Shown: positions 1-11,152 of the stretch, in pieces
Position numbering within the stretch: position 1 is the first letter of the stretch
Layout: each line of letters starts with the position of its first letter
Source of the DNA: Hyaloperonospora brassicae
Taxonomy: Eukaryota > Oomycota > Peronosporomycetes > Peronosporales > Peronosporaceae
Length of the DNA stretch: 64,000 nt
Reading direction: 5' to 3'
NCBI GenBank assembly: GCA_947650285.1
Contig: CANTFL010000003.1
Location: 1-64,000, forward strand
The notes under the pieces: model-generated
The model's database searches: none
What the model saw: the letters and a program-made list of their open reading frames with translations, nothing else
What the model was told of the DNA's origin: nothing
Translations under genes and position numbers: made by a program

Positions 1-182
1 TGTGAAGGTAGCTACTCCTGAGCACTCTGTGCTGTGATTCTTTTGAATCGTTTGGTCCCTTAGGAACGGGGACCGTAAGCTCTCTGAGCTTGTTGACTCT
101 CTGAGTCGGGTTCGTAGAACCAAAGTTGCTCGTAAGAGCGTTAAGTCTTCCTCTGACTTAAGGAGCTGTGTAGCTCCGCTTC
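1..182 (+). mobile_element. 3' part of an LTR (hairpin-rich family B)
   Basis: This stretch is homologous, in the same orientation, to the 3' part of the LTR at 62085-62619: the same order of motifs recurs (GATTC..GAATC, AAGCTC, GACTC..GAGTC, GGTTC-GTA-GAACC, GCTC..GAGC, then GTGTAGCTCCGCT). The 5' part lies outside the window and no primer-binding site follows, so it could be a solo LTR, a 3' LTR or a truncated copy. It consists of nine consecutive short stem-loops between 21 and 177. Confidence 0.7.
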
Positions 183-1225
183 AAACCTCATGTAAGTCAA
201 CATGCAAAGCGTCAATACAAAAAATACAAATGAACGAGTTGCTAACAATAGCGTCAGGCGTATCTAGATCTCAATGATTTTGTACGGTATCGCGGTACTA
301 CCGAAGGTAGCACGACGTACAACGAATCAGTAGAACGACATCAGCGCCGTTACACAACAAGAGACGATTCCATTCGTAGTATCTTTGTATTTAAAAGACG
401 ACCATCACGCAGCATGACCCGGCCCTTCGCCGCGAGGGACGCGGCCAATACGGCACCTGCTAATCGTGACAACCCCTACATCTCTGGCACCTGTTTTCAT
501 CGTGGGTACGATCGCCATTTTGCATCACTGACATCTCTTTGAAAAGCGTGAAGTAAGCCCGCAGTACTTGTACTCACGGCACATTAGGCACACCAGTCCT
601 TTGCGTGCGTGCCGGCTCCACATCGAGCGGATTCTTGATGCAGCATCAGCCGACTAGGACCACTTGTCGCAATAAGCTGATCGGCACCAAACAGATTCGA
701 GCTTTGGGTACAACTGCTTCTGGTCCGGCTGAAGACTGTCGCGACCCGGTAAAGTATCCAGTGCATCTGATTCTGGAATAACTTGGTGCACACCAATGCT
801 TGCAATGCGCACATGGACATGGACTCGTTGCGGGGTCGTACGATGTTCCAAGTGGCCTACGATTCCGATCGCCGGGCTTGTTGCAGGGGCTGAGCAGCGC
901 GCATTAGGCACCACTGAAAGCTGCACGTATGTACACACGGTGGTCCTCGATGGGCTCGATACCTTTTAGAAAGCAGCATATCGGCAAACATGACCATCTG
1001 CATTCACGGAAACTTGCTACGGGAAGGCCGCGCTGCCCCCAATCACAAGGAAAGGTCAAACAAGTGGCAGACTGGAGGTGTCTCGCGCGCGTAGAGGTGT
1101 GTGGATTAAAATGGGAAGGGCGGGAGGAAAAACTTCAATCATGCAAAATTTGCGTGCCCGTCGCCACGGCTCTTCCACACCAAGGCTGCTTGTTCAAGTA
1201 AGTGAGCTCTTGTCTCCAGTCCAGG
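183..1225. other. No recognisable gene
   Basis: Mixed-composition DNA between the LTR fragment and the effector. Open frames of up to about 94 codons exist on the minus strand (938-584), but they carry no motif I recognise, overlap each other and have no supporting promoter. I see no RNA gene. The last part must hold the upstream region of the effector gene. Confidence 0.5.
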
Positions 1226-1297
1226 GGCACTTCGCATTTTCATCGCTCCCACCCAGTCCTGAGGCACTTCGCATTTTCGTCGCTACCACCCAGTCCT
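1226..1297 (+). repeat. Tandem 35-bp duplication just upstream of the effector
   Basis: Two copies of a 35-base unit, at 1226-1260 and 1263-1297, separated by two bases and differing at two positions. Each contains the pyrimidine-flanked stretch CACTTCGCATTTTC, loosely like an oomycete initiator region. The second copy ends 8 bases before the effector ATG. The position suggests a duplicated promoter or 5'UTR segment, but that role is inferred. Confidence 0.7.
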
Positions 1298-1305
1298 TTC
1301 CAGCC

Positions 1306-2331
1306 ATGCGTGTCATCACTTTCGCGCTCGCGACCACGTCCATTCTCCATCCCTGCACTGAAAGCGTCTTGGAGGATGCGGCACCGACGGCAACGGGGCT
1401 CCGCGGCCCGACTGTGGTTCCCGCACTGGCCAACGGTCACGATGACACCTCGTTCAGCAGGTCCTTGAGGTCTAACGTTGTAATCATCAACGTGGACGAA
1501 GGGCCTCTAGTCGAAGGTGTTGTCAATAGGATCGAATCGGCTGTAAGCTCGGCTTTGGTCGAGCACCAGCAGCTGGAGCGAGTCTCCATCGAGCCTTTTG
1601 ACGGGTTCTTGGCCATGTTTCCCGAGCATGTGGCAGACCAGACGCTACTAAGGAGACCGGAGGTGACGGAGCTGTTGAGGCTCGCGCACAACATGGGATT
1701 GCTCAAGACCCCTCTCTCGTTTAAAGACGAAGCCAATGTGGCAGAGATCCTGGCTGACCTACTATGGTCGAAGGACAAGAAGGTGCAAGATTTCGGGAAG
1801 GAGTACTTGGAGGTCCTTATACTTCGGTGGGCTAAGGTTAAAATGGACCCTGCGGACGTGTCGAAGGAATTGGGCGTGCCTAAACGATCTCTTGAAGTCT
1901 TCTTCGATGGCGATAGTGCAGCAGACGTCGTGCTAAAGAAGTACTGTGCACGTGCCAAGCCTGAAGAACCGGATCTGTACTACAAACTCATCAGTGAAGT
2001 CTACGGAGGCCCCAGACGTCTCCTCGCAGCTGCGAGCATGACATTCGTCAGACAGAAATTTCACGGTCGAAGCCTAAAGATCATGAAGGCTGCAATGAGG
2101 CTAGGAGGTGTTGACAACTCGAAACAGAAGGAGTTGCTGGAGCATTTCGAAAGAATGCGTCAGATGTTCGAAGGTAAACTTGAAGACATCATAACCCATA
2201 AACGATCCCCAGATCAAGTGAAACAATTCGGGAAAGACGCTATTGAAGGCATGAATTCCCTTCTTTCTCTGGTGGATGAGATGTTTGAGAGCGGCGGACC
2301 TGTGATGCGTTTTGCAGTCCCGCAGATGTAG
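1306..2331 (+). CDS. RxLR-type secreted effector candidate with a WY-like helical C-terminus
   Basis: A protein of 341 residues. The frame stays open upstream, but I chose the ATG at 1306 because it starts a short hydrophobic N-terminus (MRVITFALATTSIL) followed by a typical RSLR motif at residues 52-55. That spacing fits oomycete host-translocated effectors. No clear dEER follows; only an acidic VDEG at 63-66 is visible. The rest is helix-rich. Residues 168-235 contain LRWAKVKMDPADVSKELGV and, later, DLYYKLISEVYGG, which resemble a WY-domain unit with W175 and Y225/226. The signal sequence is short and weak, so secretion is not certain. Effectors of this class act inside plant cells after secretion; no specific target can be read from the sequence. 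The gene is a single exon, stands alone next to LTR debris, and ends in TAG. Confidence 0.75.
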   Translation: MRVITFALATTSILHPCTESVLEDAAPTATGLRGPTVVPALANGHDDTSFSRSLRSNVVIINVDEGPLVEGVVNRIESAVSSALVEHQQLERVSIEPFDGFLAMFPEHVADQTLLRRPEVTELLRLAHNMGLLKTPLSFKDEANVAEILADLLWSKDKKVQDFGKEYLEVLILRWAKVKMDPADVSKELGVPKRSLEVFFDGDSAADVVLKKYCARAKPEEPDLYYKLISEVYGGPRRLLAAASMTFVRQKFHGRSLKIMKAAMRLGGVDNSKQKELLEHFERMRQMFEGKLEDIITHKRSPDQVKQFGKDAIEGMNSLLSLVDEMFESGGPVMRFAVPQM

Positions 2332-2723
2332 CCTGCCTGACCGCGAGAAATGAAAAAGTACTTTTGATATGCTCAACGCTCGCAAGCAAACACGGTACGT
2401 ATGCGTCGTCGTAACGCTGCCATTGTCGAACGATGGACTTTCACACTCAAGTCACAGTGCGATGACGGCTCCTACGATAGCGCAGAAAAGATATAACGAA
2501 TAAAATACATAATTTCTATTCAGAGCTTTCTTGTTATACCACCTGCATCTCATTCAACAGCCGAGCACCTGACGCACAGTAGAGCATTTCTGCCCGAATC
2601 TAGGCCGTCTAGAGTCATGTCAATACCGTTTTTCGGCCCACTCGAGGTACCAGACCAAACTCCTAATGTAGTCCGTGAGCGATAGGATGCGGTAAGCATT
2701 GGCGTCGCTCACAATGGGTCATT
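2332..2723. other. Effector 3' flank, no gene seen
   Basis: About 390 bases between the effector stop and the first decayed LTR. It should contain the effector 3'UTR. I see no open frame of note, RNA gene or repeat. Confidence 0.5.
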
Positions 2724-3145
2724 TGCAACGAGGTGAGCCCGTTACGTAAAAATTGACACGAATGTATGGATTTTGTGAATATTATCTATTCAAATATATT
2801 TAATTTTCATTACCCGAGAAGAGGTGATGTTGGCGGAATATTACTTCTGAGGGTAATATTCTTGGGTGCTCCACTTTTGGTTGATGTAGCGTCTACATCA
2901 ACCAAATGAACCACCAATCGATGCTGGACGCGCGCAATGGGTGATGAGCAAGAAACCCACATAGGAGATTGTAGACTAAGATAGTTGATTAAGACAAAGA
3001 TGGTTTAGTAAAGAAACATAACTATATTAAATACAGTTCTACTTTTTCCCTTAGACAGAGCTTTCGAGTTCTGCATACTTCGCTGCGCTTCCTCACGCCA
3101 CGCGTACGTGACGTCGGGAGTACGCAGCCTTGTGTTCCATTAAGA
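2724..3145 (+). mobile_element. Decayed solo LTR, family A (same family as the 8-kb gypsy element)
   Basis: It begins TGCAACGAGGTGAGCCCGTT, matching the sense-strand start of the family A LTR (TGTAACGGGGCAGCCCGTTA). It also contains the family's ACCACCAATCG and GACGCGCGCAATGGGTG blocks. It ends near CCTTGTGTTCCATTA, a worn version of the LTR end. Two hairpins stand at the positions of the family hairpins, but with different stem sequences (2836-2861 and 2879-2903). No target-site duplication is evident, so it is old. Confidence 0.65.
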
Positions 3146-3593
3146 CAAGGTCGTATCAGTCATCTGGCAAGAGCGTCTTCCGTTACATCATCGAAGACAG
3201 GCATGCTACAACAGCTGTCGAGAGGTTCCACGATTCTTGCCCTGGTCATCGTCTCGCATCTCGAGTGATTCGGTTGTAGTTGTTGCAAGTGATGAGATGG
3301 ATGCTGTCATTGAGCCCGCCAAATTCCTAACCAAGTCGAGGTCGACAATGCACCAATATGGCCAATCTGAGTGGTCGCTTGGTCTGGCTTGTGCGTAATG
3401 GCTCAAAAGGCTGGCTTCCACACTGTCCCCATGTGCCATGCAAGGTTTTCACAACTTTATTGCAGCGGCAGCGGCGATGTACTTGCACGACACCGAAGGG
3501 GTGTGCAGATCGAAAGATGTGTCGCTCCGCATACATTCTACACGAGGCGATCGTACTCTTGCATGCGCGTTGGTGCTTACTCACAAGCTCGGC
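3146..3593. other. Between LTR remnants, no gene recognised
   Basis: A more GC-rich 450 bases with overlapping short open frames on both strands (about 60-85 codons). None has a domain, signal peptide or start context that I recognise. It may be part of the DNA into which the flanking LTRs inserted. Confidence 0.4.
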
Positions 3594-3845
3594 TGTAACA
3601 GGGTGAAGACGTCACATGTCATTGATAATTAACTAATATCAATGTGCATATTTATGGCTAAGGAAATATTGATGGAATATTACCTTCGAGGGTGATATCC
3701 TTTCGCCGCATCACTTGCTGGTTAAACATAGGCCGTTATATCAACCGAAATGAAAATTATAACGTGCGCAATGGGTGGCGGGAGATTTTAGTTTGATAAG
3801 ATAATCTAAGACACAGAGAGACGGTCAATAGATAGATGAATAAAT
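3594..3845 (+). mobile_element. Fragment of family A LTR (5' part)
   Basis: It starts TGTAACAGGG, then follows the family A LTR order: an AT-rich stretch, the hairpin at 3674-3700 with loop TTCGAG, a worn second hairpin near 3720-3745, and the GTGCGCAATGGGTGGCG block at about 3763. It stops where the oppositely oriented LTR begins, so it was probably truncated by that insertion or by rearrangement. Confidence 0.55.
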
Positions 3846-4294
3846 CCTAACGGGGCACAGGTAGCTGCGCATTGTAAATATTGCAGGGCAAGCTCTCACT
3901 GACTACTGTGAGAACTAGTACTCTGTTAGATGGTGTAAGTAGTACGCTTTATGGGAAGGCTCGTTACTAAACGACTAGGCTTAGTAAGAGAAAAGAAAAC
4001 CTTTAATGATATAATAAAGTCCTAAAATGAGTCTTGTCCTATTAGTCCTAACTTCACTATATTAATATTAAAGAAAGTGTGGTGCCGTCTACTCCCCTTT
4101 CATTGCGCGCGCCTAGCGGCGATTGGTGGGTAGATATTATGGCTATACCAACCAATGAGTTGACCCTTGGGTCACTGCAACAAGACAGTATCACTGCTCT
4201 TGGTGATATTGTAGTGAAAATATTAGAATTGATATTTTGTACCATTGCGATTATTGTAAACGATAATATTATACAGCAGGCTCAACCCGTTACA
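3846..4294 (-). mobile_element. Solo LTR, family A, minus orientation
   Basis: On the + text it begins CCTAACGGGGCACAG and ends CAACCCGTTACA, matching the two ends of the 15912-16301 LTR. It shares the blocks CATTGCGCGCG, GGCGATTGGTGGGT and GGTGATATTG in order. No internal domains accompany it and no 5-bp duplication is apparent. The hairpin TGACCC-TT-GGGTCA is visible near 4161-4174. Confidence 0.7.
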
Positions 4295-5351
4295 TCGACA
4301 ATGACGCGGTAGAAATGACACGAGTCTGACTTTGTGGGTACGTCCATTGTAGCAGGACATTCCGACCCTTCTCCATGTTGCTGCTCTATGCTGCTCTACG
4401 CTCTTTAGAATGCATCTGATTGTTCAGACGCTGCAGTGTTCCATCACTGCGTACAAATAGCCAACGACGACGGCTTTCGAACTGATGCGGTGTCATTCAT
4501 GTCTATAGACCCCATAGGCGAAACCGACCGCCAAAACACGCCGCCATTGTGGCTGGGTACGCTCAGCAGATGCGCTATAGACCGCGGGTACATTTTGCTT
4601 CTGGTTCGAACGTGAGCTTGTGTCTGTTTAAACGTTGTCGTTGCAGGAAACAAGCACGTGGGCAGAAGATGGCATGCGTGAAGGTGTTGGAAGACTAATC
4701 GAATTCGATGAATCAAGAATCGTTGCATTGGTTCAACGTGCACTTCTGGACTGATCGTGCAGCCCCAAAGGCATTTGCTCATGTGGACAAAATTTCCATC
4801 GGCTCAGCAACAACCACTGACAAAGTGGCAGTGTCACATCCGGCCACAGTGCGATAGCAGTCGAGCTCCATGGCATCAAGTGACGACCACACCCGCAGCG
4901 CCAGTTACATTTGTCGCAAACCAATTCCAAGCCTCTCCTAACAGGCTCTTTGACCTCAACCTCCGCCTCGCACCATATTCCCCGCAAAATCCATCGCGCT
5001 GGAAGCAGCAGACCCGATCACCGCTCTACAAGAGCTCGTTTGTGTCCCATCTCTCCTCGGCACCTTTTGCCACGTTCCGCATTTGCACAAGGACAAAGCT
5101 CTGTGCTCAGTGAAAGACAAACACAAGACAGAAGCGCTGGCAGTCTGTCTTCGCTCAAGCGTTCAGTCCGTCGCTCCGTCGTGACTTGCAGGACGACGTC
5201 CCACTCTCCGGACGCACTGATCGAGACGCACAGGTCACCCACTCCATGTCCGTCCGCTCGGCCTATCCATCGGACGCACCAAACAGCGCCATCAACATCA
5301 GTGCAAGCTGCTGGTCATCACACTATTCCCCGCGCGCCGCCCGTTGTCGGA
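4295..5351. other. Upstream region of the GPCR-phosphatase gene
   Basis: About 1 kb without a supported gene. The reading frame of the first receptor exon is open upstream to about 4911, but that part is low-complexity (Ser/Arg/Pro/Thr) and looks like untranslated DNA. Initiator-like YCAYTYY heptamers occur near 5201 and 5239, but such short motifs are frequent by chance. Confidence 0.4.
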
Positions 5352-8300
5352 ATGCGCGACCGCCACGACGCGCATCCGGCTGACTCGCTCTCGGACGCTC
5401 AAGTGACGCAGCTCCAGCTCGTTGGCTACTTGTCCAGTACGCTGTCGCTCGTGGGTCCGCTCTACGTGCTCGCGCGCTGTAGTTACGTCTACTTGCGATG
5501 TACGACTCGCTCGCGGCATCGGCACCGAGTTGCCCGCCGCTGTCGTATGGACTTTATGGACAAACTCGTGCTCGTGCTCGCGGTGTTTGATCTGGTCGCT
5601 GTGGCAGCGCGCGCAGTCGGACGTAGCGTCGTGCACAACTTGGCGCTCTGCAACGCCCAAGCGGCGCTTATCCAGGCTGCTGCCTTAGCGAGCTGTACCT
5701 GGGTTTGCTGCATGGCGTACAACCTGTACCGCTGGATCGTGGGCGGCGAGTCCGACGCAACGCGGCAGCGAAGGTTTCCAGTCTTCTTGGCACTCGCGGT
5801 GATGCCTGGTGCAGCTTTAGCTGTGTTCCATGTCACAAGTACGTCGTTAACATCTTATGGGAATGTAGAGCTACGAGATGTAGGAGGAACGAGCGCTTTG
5901 GACTGCTAACGGCGCGTTGTTGCTGGCGTGGTTGTGTGTTTAGCGAACAAGTACGGCGACACGACGTTCTACTGCTGGCTGAATGAGATCCGGTATATGT
6001 TTGTCAACTTCTACGTCTTCTATCTACTCATGGTCGTGTTCAACTTTGTGCTGCTTGCGCTGATTCACCTGAACATCAAACAGCGAGTAGCAAGGTACAG
6101 ACGAGCCCTGCGGGTTGTCGCATGTTACTTTAGTCCAAACGCTAATGCGGTTGGCGCTATCATTTGGGCTTGTAGACATGATACCGTAGAGGCCGACACG
6201 TCATCGATGCTGATTCGCCGCAAACTATTGCTCCACATCGTCGTCTTCATTGCTCATCGCACGCCAATGATGGTCTATCGGAGTAAGTTGACTGGCTCTT
6301 ATTAAGTAGTCGTTGTTGTTGTTGGGATACGAAAGTGACATGTGCGCTCTGTTTCAAAGTGTTTGTAGCTGGAGGGCTAGACAACCTCAACATAGGACTC
6401 ACCGTGCAAGTGATACAAGATCTCAACGGCTTCTCCAACGCAATCATATACGGAGGCATGTGCCATAGACATGTGAAGGAGAACTCAAGACCGCGCGATG
6501 AAGACGCCATAAGCTTACCTTCGCCGACGGACAGCGCCATGGTCGGGATCCGTATGAAGATGCCAACGGTGATCTTAGAGGATGATCAGGAAACTATGTT
6601 TTGCCCATCCGCGAGCATTGGAACTGCACTGACCCAATCAGGATTTCGAGTCTCTTGTGAGTCGGACAGTGAAGTTTCAGGTGCAGACAGGAGTACTCAC
6701 GCTTGCAAGAACCGGGTGAAACCCCAGCACGACTACAGCCATAATTATCGGGATTGGCATCAGCGTCTACTCAATCATTTTTCGCTGCATCAAGCACCTT
6801 CTCTTGGAGCGCTAAGAAAGGATTGCGATGAACCGCTGGAATCAAAAAAAATTGCGATTTTTGCATCGACATTCAATATGGGTGAGAAAGATGTCAACGA
6901 AAGCGAATTGGTAATAGTAAGCTATTTTATGGCTCATTTCTACGTACGAAACAGTCTAACATGACTTTTGCTCGTGGTGATGTCATAGCGCAAGTGGATA
7001 CCGCTTCGAAAAGATGTGTACGTGATTGGTGTGCAAGAGTGCATGGACCTTGCGGACTTACAAGGCAAGATATTGCGCCACCTCGTCTCTGGATCACGTA
7101 GCAAATACGCGAACTACTCGCGTGAGATCGGGAAACGAGCCACAGCATTGGGCTACCACGGGTACATTGCTCTGTGCATATTTGTGCGCGCGTCAGCTGT
7201 GGCATCGGGCCGGTTTCGTATGCCTCACAGACAGAGAAGCAACAAAAATGCCCAGGAGGTTTTCCGCGGCAAGTCGCTTTTGCTCTTCGGTCGAGCATCG
7301 AACAAAGGGGCCGTCGGTATGTCATTCCGATTCGATGGTACATCGTTTGCCTTTGTGACGTGCCACTTAGCGTCCGATTCGTCAAGCTTAAAACGGGCCA
7401 AACGAAAGAAAAGCTCCAGTGCAGGCTGTAAAGGGAGTGGCAGTTTACTGGAGGCAAATTTGCTGCATAACAATGGAAGCATGGGACGCAGTAGCGGTGG
7501 CGACTGTAGTAGCGAGGCTTCGATTTCTGGTGGGACTCCAGCCAGCGCGCACCAACCGCCGTCTAAAGTGGAGCGTCGTAACCAAGACGCGATGGAAATT
7601 CTTCAGCAATTATACCTAGATGATGAAGATTATGGATTCGGCTTCCCGCATCTACACCACCACAGCTTTATTCTTGGCGATTTTAACTATCGGATGACAC
7701 GCAAACAGGCGACGCCGATGGATATGCTGGATCTACTTGTGAAGACTGGGACTGAACGCCACAGATGCGAAGACTTTTGCACTCTAGCTTTGCCGCCACC
7801 GTGTTGCTCCTCAACTTCCAATGCACCGACATGTCTGATGTCGATTGACAATGACGAAGATAGCTTTCGGCACTGTATGACACCCAAAGTGCACAGCCTT
7901 GCCCGGATTGCATTGACTAGTGATGACCTCAGAGAGCGGGCTTGTGAAGGATCAAGAAATGTTGGCATTCTTTCGGTGCCATATCAATTGCAAGTACTCG
8001 TTGAAGAGCACGATGAGCTTACCCACTTATGCCGCACACAGCAGATTTTCCACGGCTTTCACGAAAAGGAAATCACGTTCTTTCCGACTTTCCGGCGGAT
8101 ACGAGGGCAAGCTCTGCGCAAGCCACTGGATACGTTCATGTTTCAGCAGAACTTCTCACTCGTCGCCGCTCACGGCGGATATCGGGTGCCGTCATACACA
8201 GATCGCGTATTTTACCATTCCCTTGCAGGTACACAGGACGCACTTCGCTGCCTGTCTTACGATTCTTGCGAGTTAGTAACCTCGTCGGATCACAAGCCAG

Positions 8301-9112
8301 TGTCTGCTTGCTTTGAGGTGACTTTGCTCGCATCGACACATAAACCGCTTCCAGCTATACGGATGGCAGACAATTCGGCTTGGTACGCAAACTCAGCTGA
8401 TACCAAGCCTGTTGTTTTCCATCCAAATCCCCTAGCAAGTGCAATAGCTGCTGCCCGAATGGAAGACACCCGTGGCGCATGCAAACTCCGACTCCGAATC
8501 GAGTTTTGCTCGATTTACTGGATTGATACGCTCGACTCAGCATTGTTTGATGATGCTGAAGATGTGCATTTTGGCTTTCTCTTTCCGTTGCCGTGCGAAG
8601 ATGTTTTCGCACCCCAGCGGAAGTTGCATGAAGTGGCTGAGCAATTGACGTTCAGCGGAGCCGACACCGTTGACGTAGGTGGTACGGGTTTCACGTCCAT
8701 AGCCACGCCTAACTCCAACTTTCATACTTTGAAGTGGCACGAGTTTGTCAGCGGTGGGTTGCGATATCATACCATGGCAGGGACTGTAGGACACAAACAC
8801 GTAGCTGTGGTTCTTCGCGGACGAAGAAGATCAGTACCTAGGACCGCACCGGCATCTCGGTGTTTGGGAGGACATGTCTGTTTACAGCTACCCCGTAGCA
8901 GCTCCAGCCCGCTCGTCTCGTCGCACTTGTCAGCTCTCCAGAGTGGCGTGACACCGTCATCATCTTTCTCGTCGGAGCAAATTTTTGGACACGGCACATT
9001 CTGCGCTGAAGATATGACCAGGAAACGCGATGTTTGTGTTCCGTTGACATTAGGCGGAAAACTACTAGGTCGCCTGCAGCTACAGGTGTCCTTGCAGTTG
9101 CGTCAGAAATGA
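5352..9112 (+). CDS. GPCR-bigram: seven-helix receptor fused to an inositol polyphosphate 5-phosphatase (4 exons)
   Basis: Exons 5352-5838, 5944-6282, 6369-6910 and 6989-9112 join in frame to 1163 residues. The introns are 105, 86 and 78 bases with GTACGT, GTAAGT and GTAATA donors and TAG acceptors; the third donor could instead be GTAAGC at 6917, adding two residues. Seven hydrophobic helices lie at about 20-42, 65-90, 100-128, 138-160, then one near FVNFYVFYLLMVVFNFV, one near LLLHIVVFIAHRTPMMV, and the last ending GFSNAIIYGG. This resembles the cAMP-receptor-like GPCR class. The C-terminal part is a 5-phosphatase with TFNMG (443-447), GVQE (470-473), NKGAVG (561-566), GDFNYR (686-691), PSYTDR (857-862) and SDHKPV (889-894); all catalytic motifs look intact. 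Residues after about 930 look C2-like. It should act at a membrane and remove the 5-phosphate from phosphoinositides or inositol phosphates. Ligand unknown. GPCR-INPP bigrams are known in oomycetes. Confidence 0.88.
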
Positions 9113-10989
9113 CGGTTTAGTGTAAAATCAATGTTGGTTGTCGTCATGTAATATATGTTAGTTGACGTAGATAGTAAGTGTTGGTGGAGTCTCACTACGT
9201 AAACCCTCGTGTGAAAATTACTGCACCAAACGTATGAGGACTTGACAAAGCAGTTATTTTTATCAGGTTTACATACATACATGGTGCAGTACTTGGATCA
9301 ATAAGTGGAATGTGGTGAAACTAAACGTAGCGGAGATATGGTTTCAACACATTCCACTTATCGATCTTCGATATCGCGGCTACGACTGGCTGCCTTCTAG
9401 CTTGCATGCACATTCTTACCTTGCAACAGTCTTCAGCAAACAGGTGTTTCAAGCCAATTTTGGTCAGAACGTGCGTTCTCACTTGAACTTGTACACACCC
9501 TTTTACAAGATGCTGCTAGGAGACAGGGCCTATCTTTGCGGTCGGCCTTCTCCCAGAGATGTTGGGCTTGTATGTGATGCGTGTGCATTAGTTAGTGAGA
9601 GTCAGCTACCGAGAGCTCGATCCAATCTGTGGGCCGCATATATTTAGCTAGGTCGCGTTATTAGAAGCTGCCATTGCATTTTGAATTTAGCTGTCGTTAA
9701 TGGATGAAAGAGAAGTACGTTCATGTTGTGATTATCGATGTGCGGAAGAATTTAGGGCTGCTTTGGGCGCTCGAGGCATGCCGTGATACATCCAATGTCG
9801 TGTGAAAAGCTGGTCGCTGCAACAGTTCTACCGCAGCAATTTTGCAGTCTTCAATTCGCGTGATTCCATCCATGAGAATCTCGATACTAAATTCTTAGCA
9901 CCGCATGCGATGACTTCTTTCAATATGCGGATGTTGCAGCGCATTATACAAAAGTTCGTTGTGAAAAGTCTCGTGGGTCGGCTTTTATCGTATTTAGATA
10001 CAAACGTTGGAAGTATGACATCCGAGCTGATTCTACCATTTTACAAAAGTCCTCACCATCTGGCAATTGGCTATGCTCGGCAAATGCTGCTCTTGTTATG
10101 ATCGGCAAGATACTGAATACGGCCAGTACCAATAATGTGTGATCTGTACGAGATGTAAAACTAGTGTCGGATTTTTACCGCGGAAAGGAAACTTTAGATG
10201 CATTGTCGTTGACGGAGAAGCTGATTATAGTATACATGAACAATCTGTAGCGCGAAAGGATAGCTACCTCATGAAGACCGACATTGACAGTCGGTGCAGG
10301 GTTGTTCATGTCTTCTGCGTAACATAGTTGCTTCATAACGAGATAGTAACGCCATATACACTGATATTTGTTCAAACAAGAGCTTCTGCTTTGTAGGTTG
10401 CCTGCATGAAACTGTGATTGTAATATGCCATGTCAAATGGCAATGGTTGACATAACCGATGTAGTGATGAGATATATTGTTGAGGTTCCCACCCGAATCT
10501 CAAAACTGTGACTGAGGCAGTGAGAACGATTGGCGGATGTTTTTGATGGCGAAGATAACATAACGTGGGGAGTAATCTGCAATAGTTGATAAACAAATTT
10601 TGTAACTCCGAGTCGTCAAAGGGCCAAAGCCGTCCGTACATTATCCTGACGACCTACTAGTATTGCAAAAAAAATCGATCTGTATATCCAGGTAGGGATT
10701 GCTTCGCGTGAATTTCTTTCGAATTAATTTTAATCGTGGCTTATGCGTTACTACGCACTCATAAGAAATCAGTTATGACGTCAATATGAAATATCTAACA
10801 GCACAACATTACGTGTTTTATCACCGGGGATGACCGTATATCTTAAATAATGCCAACGAACGAATATACATATTTAGGTAGCCGTTATACGTACCACACA
10901 TTTCTGTTATATGTACCACCGCACACATTCTACAGTGAATTGGAATCAAAGTTGTCGCTTCTGGAGAGGGGTGATTATGCCCTTTTCGA
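9113..10989. other. Downstream of the receptor gene, no gene recognised
   Basis: The receptor 3'UTR must lie at the start. An open frame at 9312-9647 (+, 111 codons) and another at 9802-10101 (+, 99 codons) have no motif or start context that I recognise. They may be remnants of a dead gene or chance frames. No repeat or RNA gene is seen. Confidence 0.4.
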
Positions 10990-11152
10990 AAAAATGGGAA
11001 GCGTAATCCATCCACCACCCAAACGTTAACCATACCCCCCCAAACATAATTTTATTTGACTATAATCTACCATTGTGATTGGTCAAAGAAAATGAAGGCA
11101 ACTGTAAGAATTTCAACACCCATAAGACACTCATCTTCAAATTGCAACCTTC
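10990..11152 (+). repeat. Left terminal inverted repeat
   Basis: Left arm of the element at 10990-12291. It ends CAAATTGCAACCTTC and pairs with 12123-12291. The outer end is near GGGAAGCG; the exact boundary and target duplication could not be fixed. Confidence 0.65.

Noticed and set aside
1..182. Regularly spaced short repeats that could suggest a CRISPR array
   Set aside because: The units are different hairpins, not one repeated sequence with spacers, and the stretch is the end of an LTR in a eukaryotic genome.
9312..9647. Small gene of 111 codons downstream of the receptor gene
   Set aside because: No domain or start context; not supported beyond being open.
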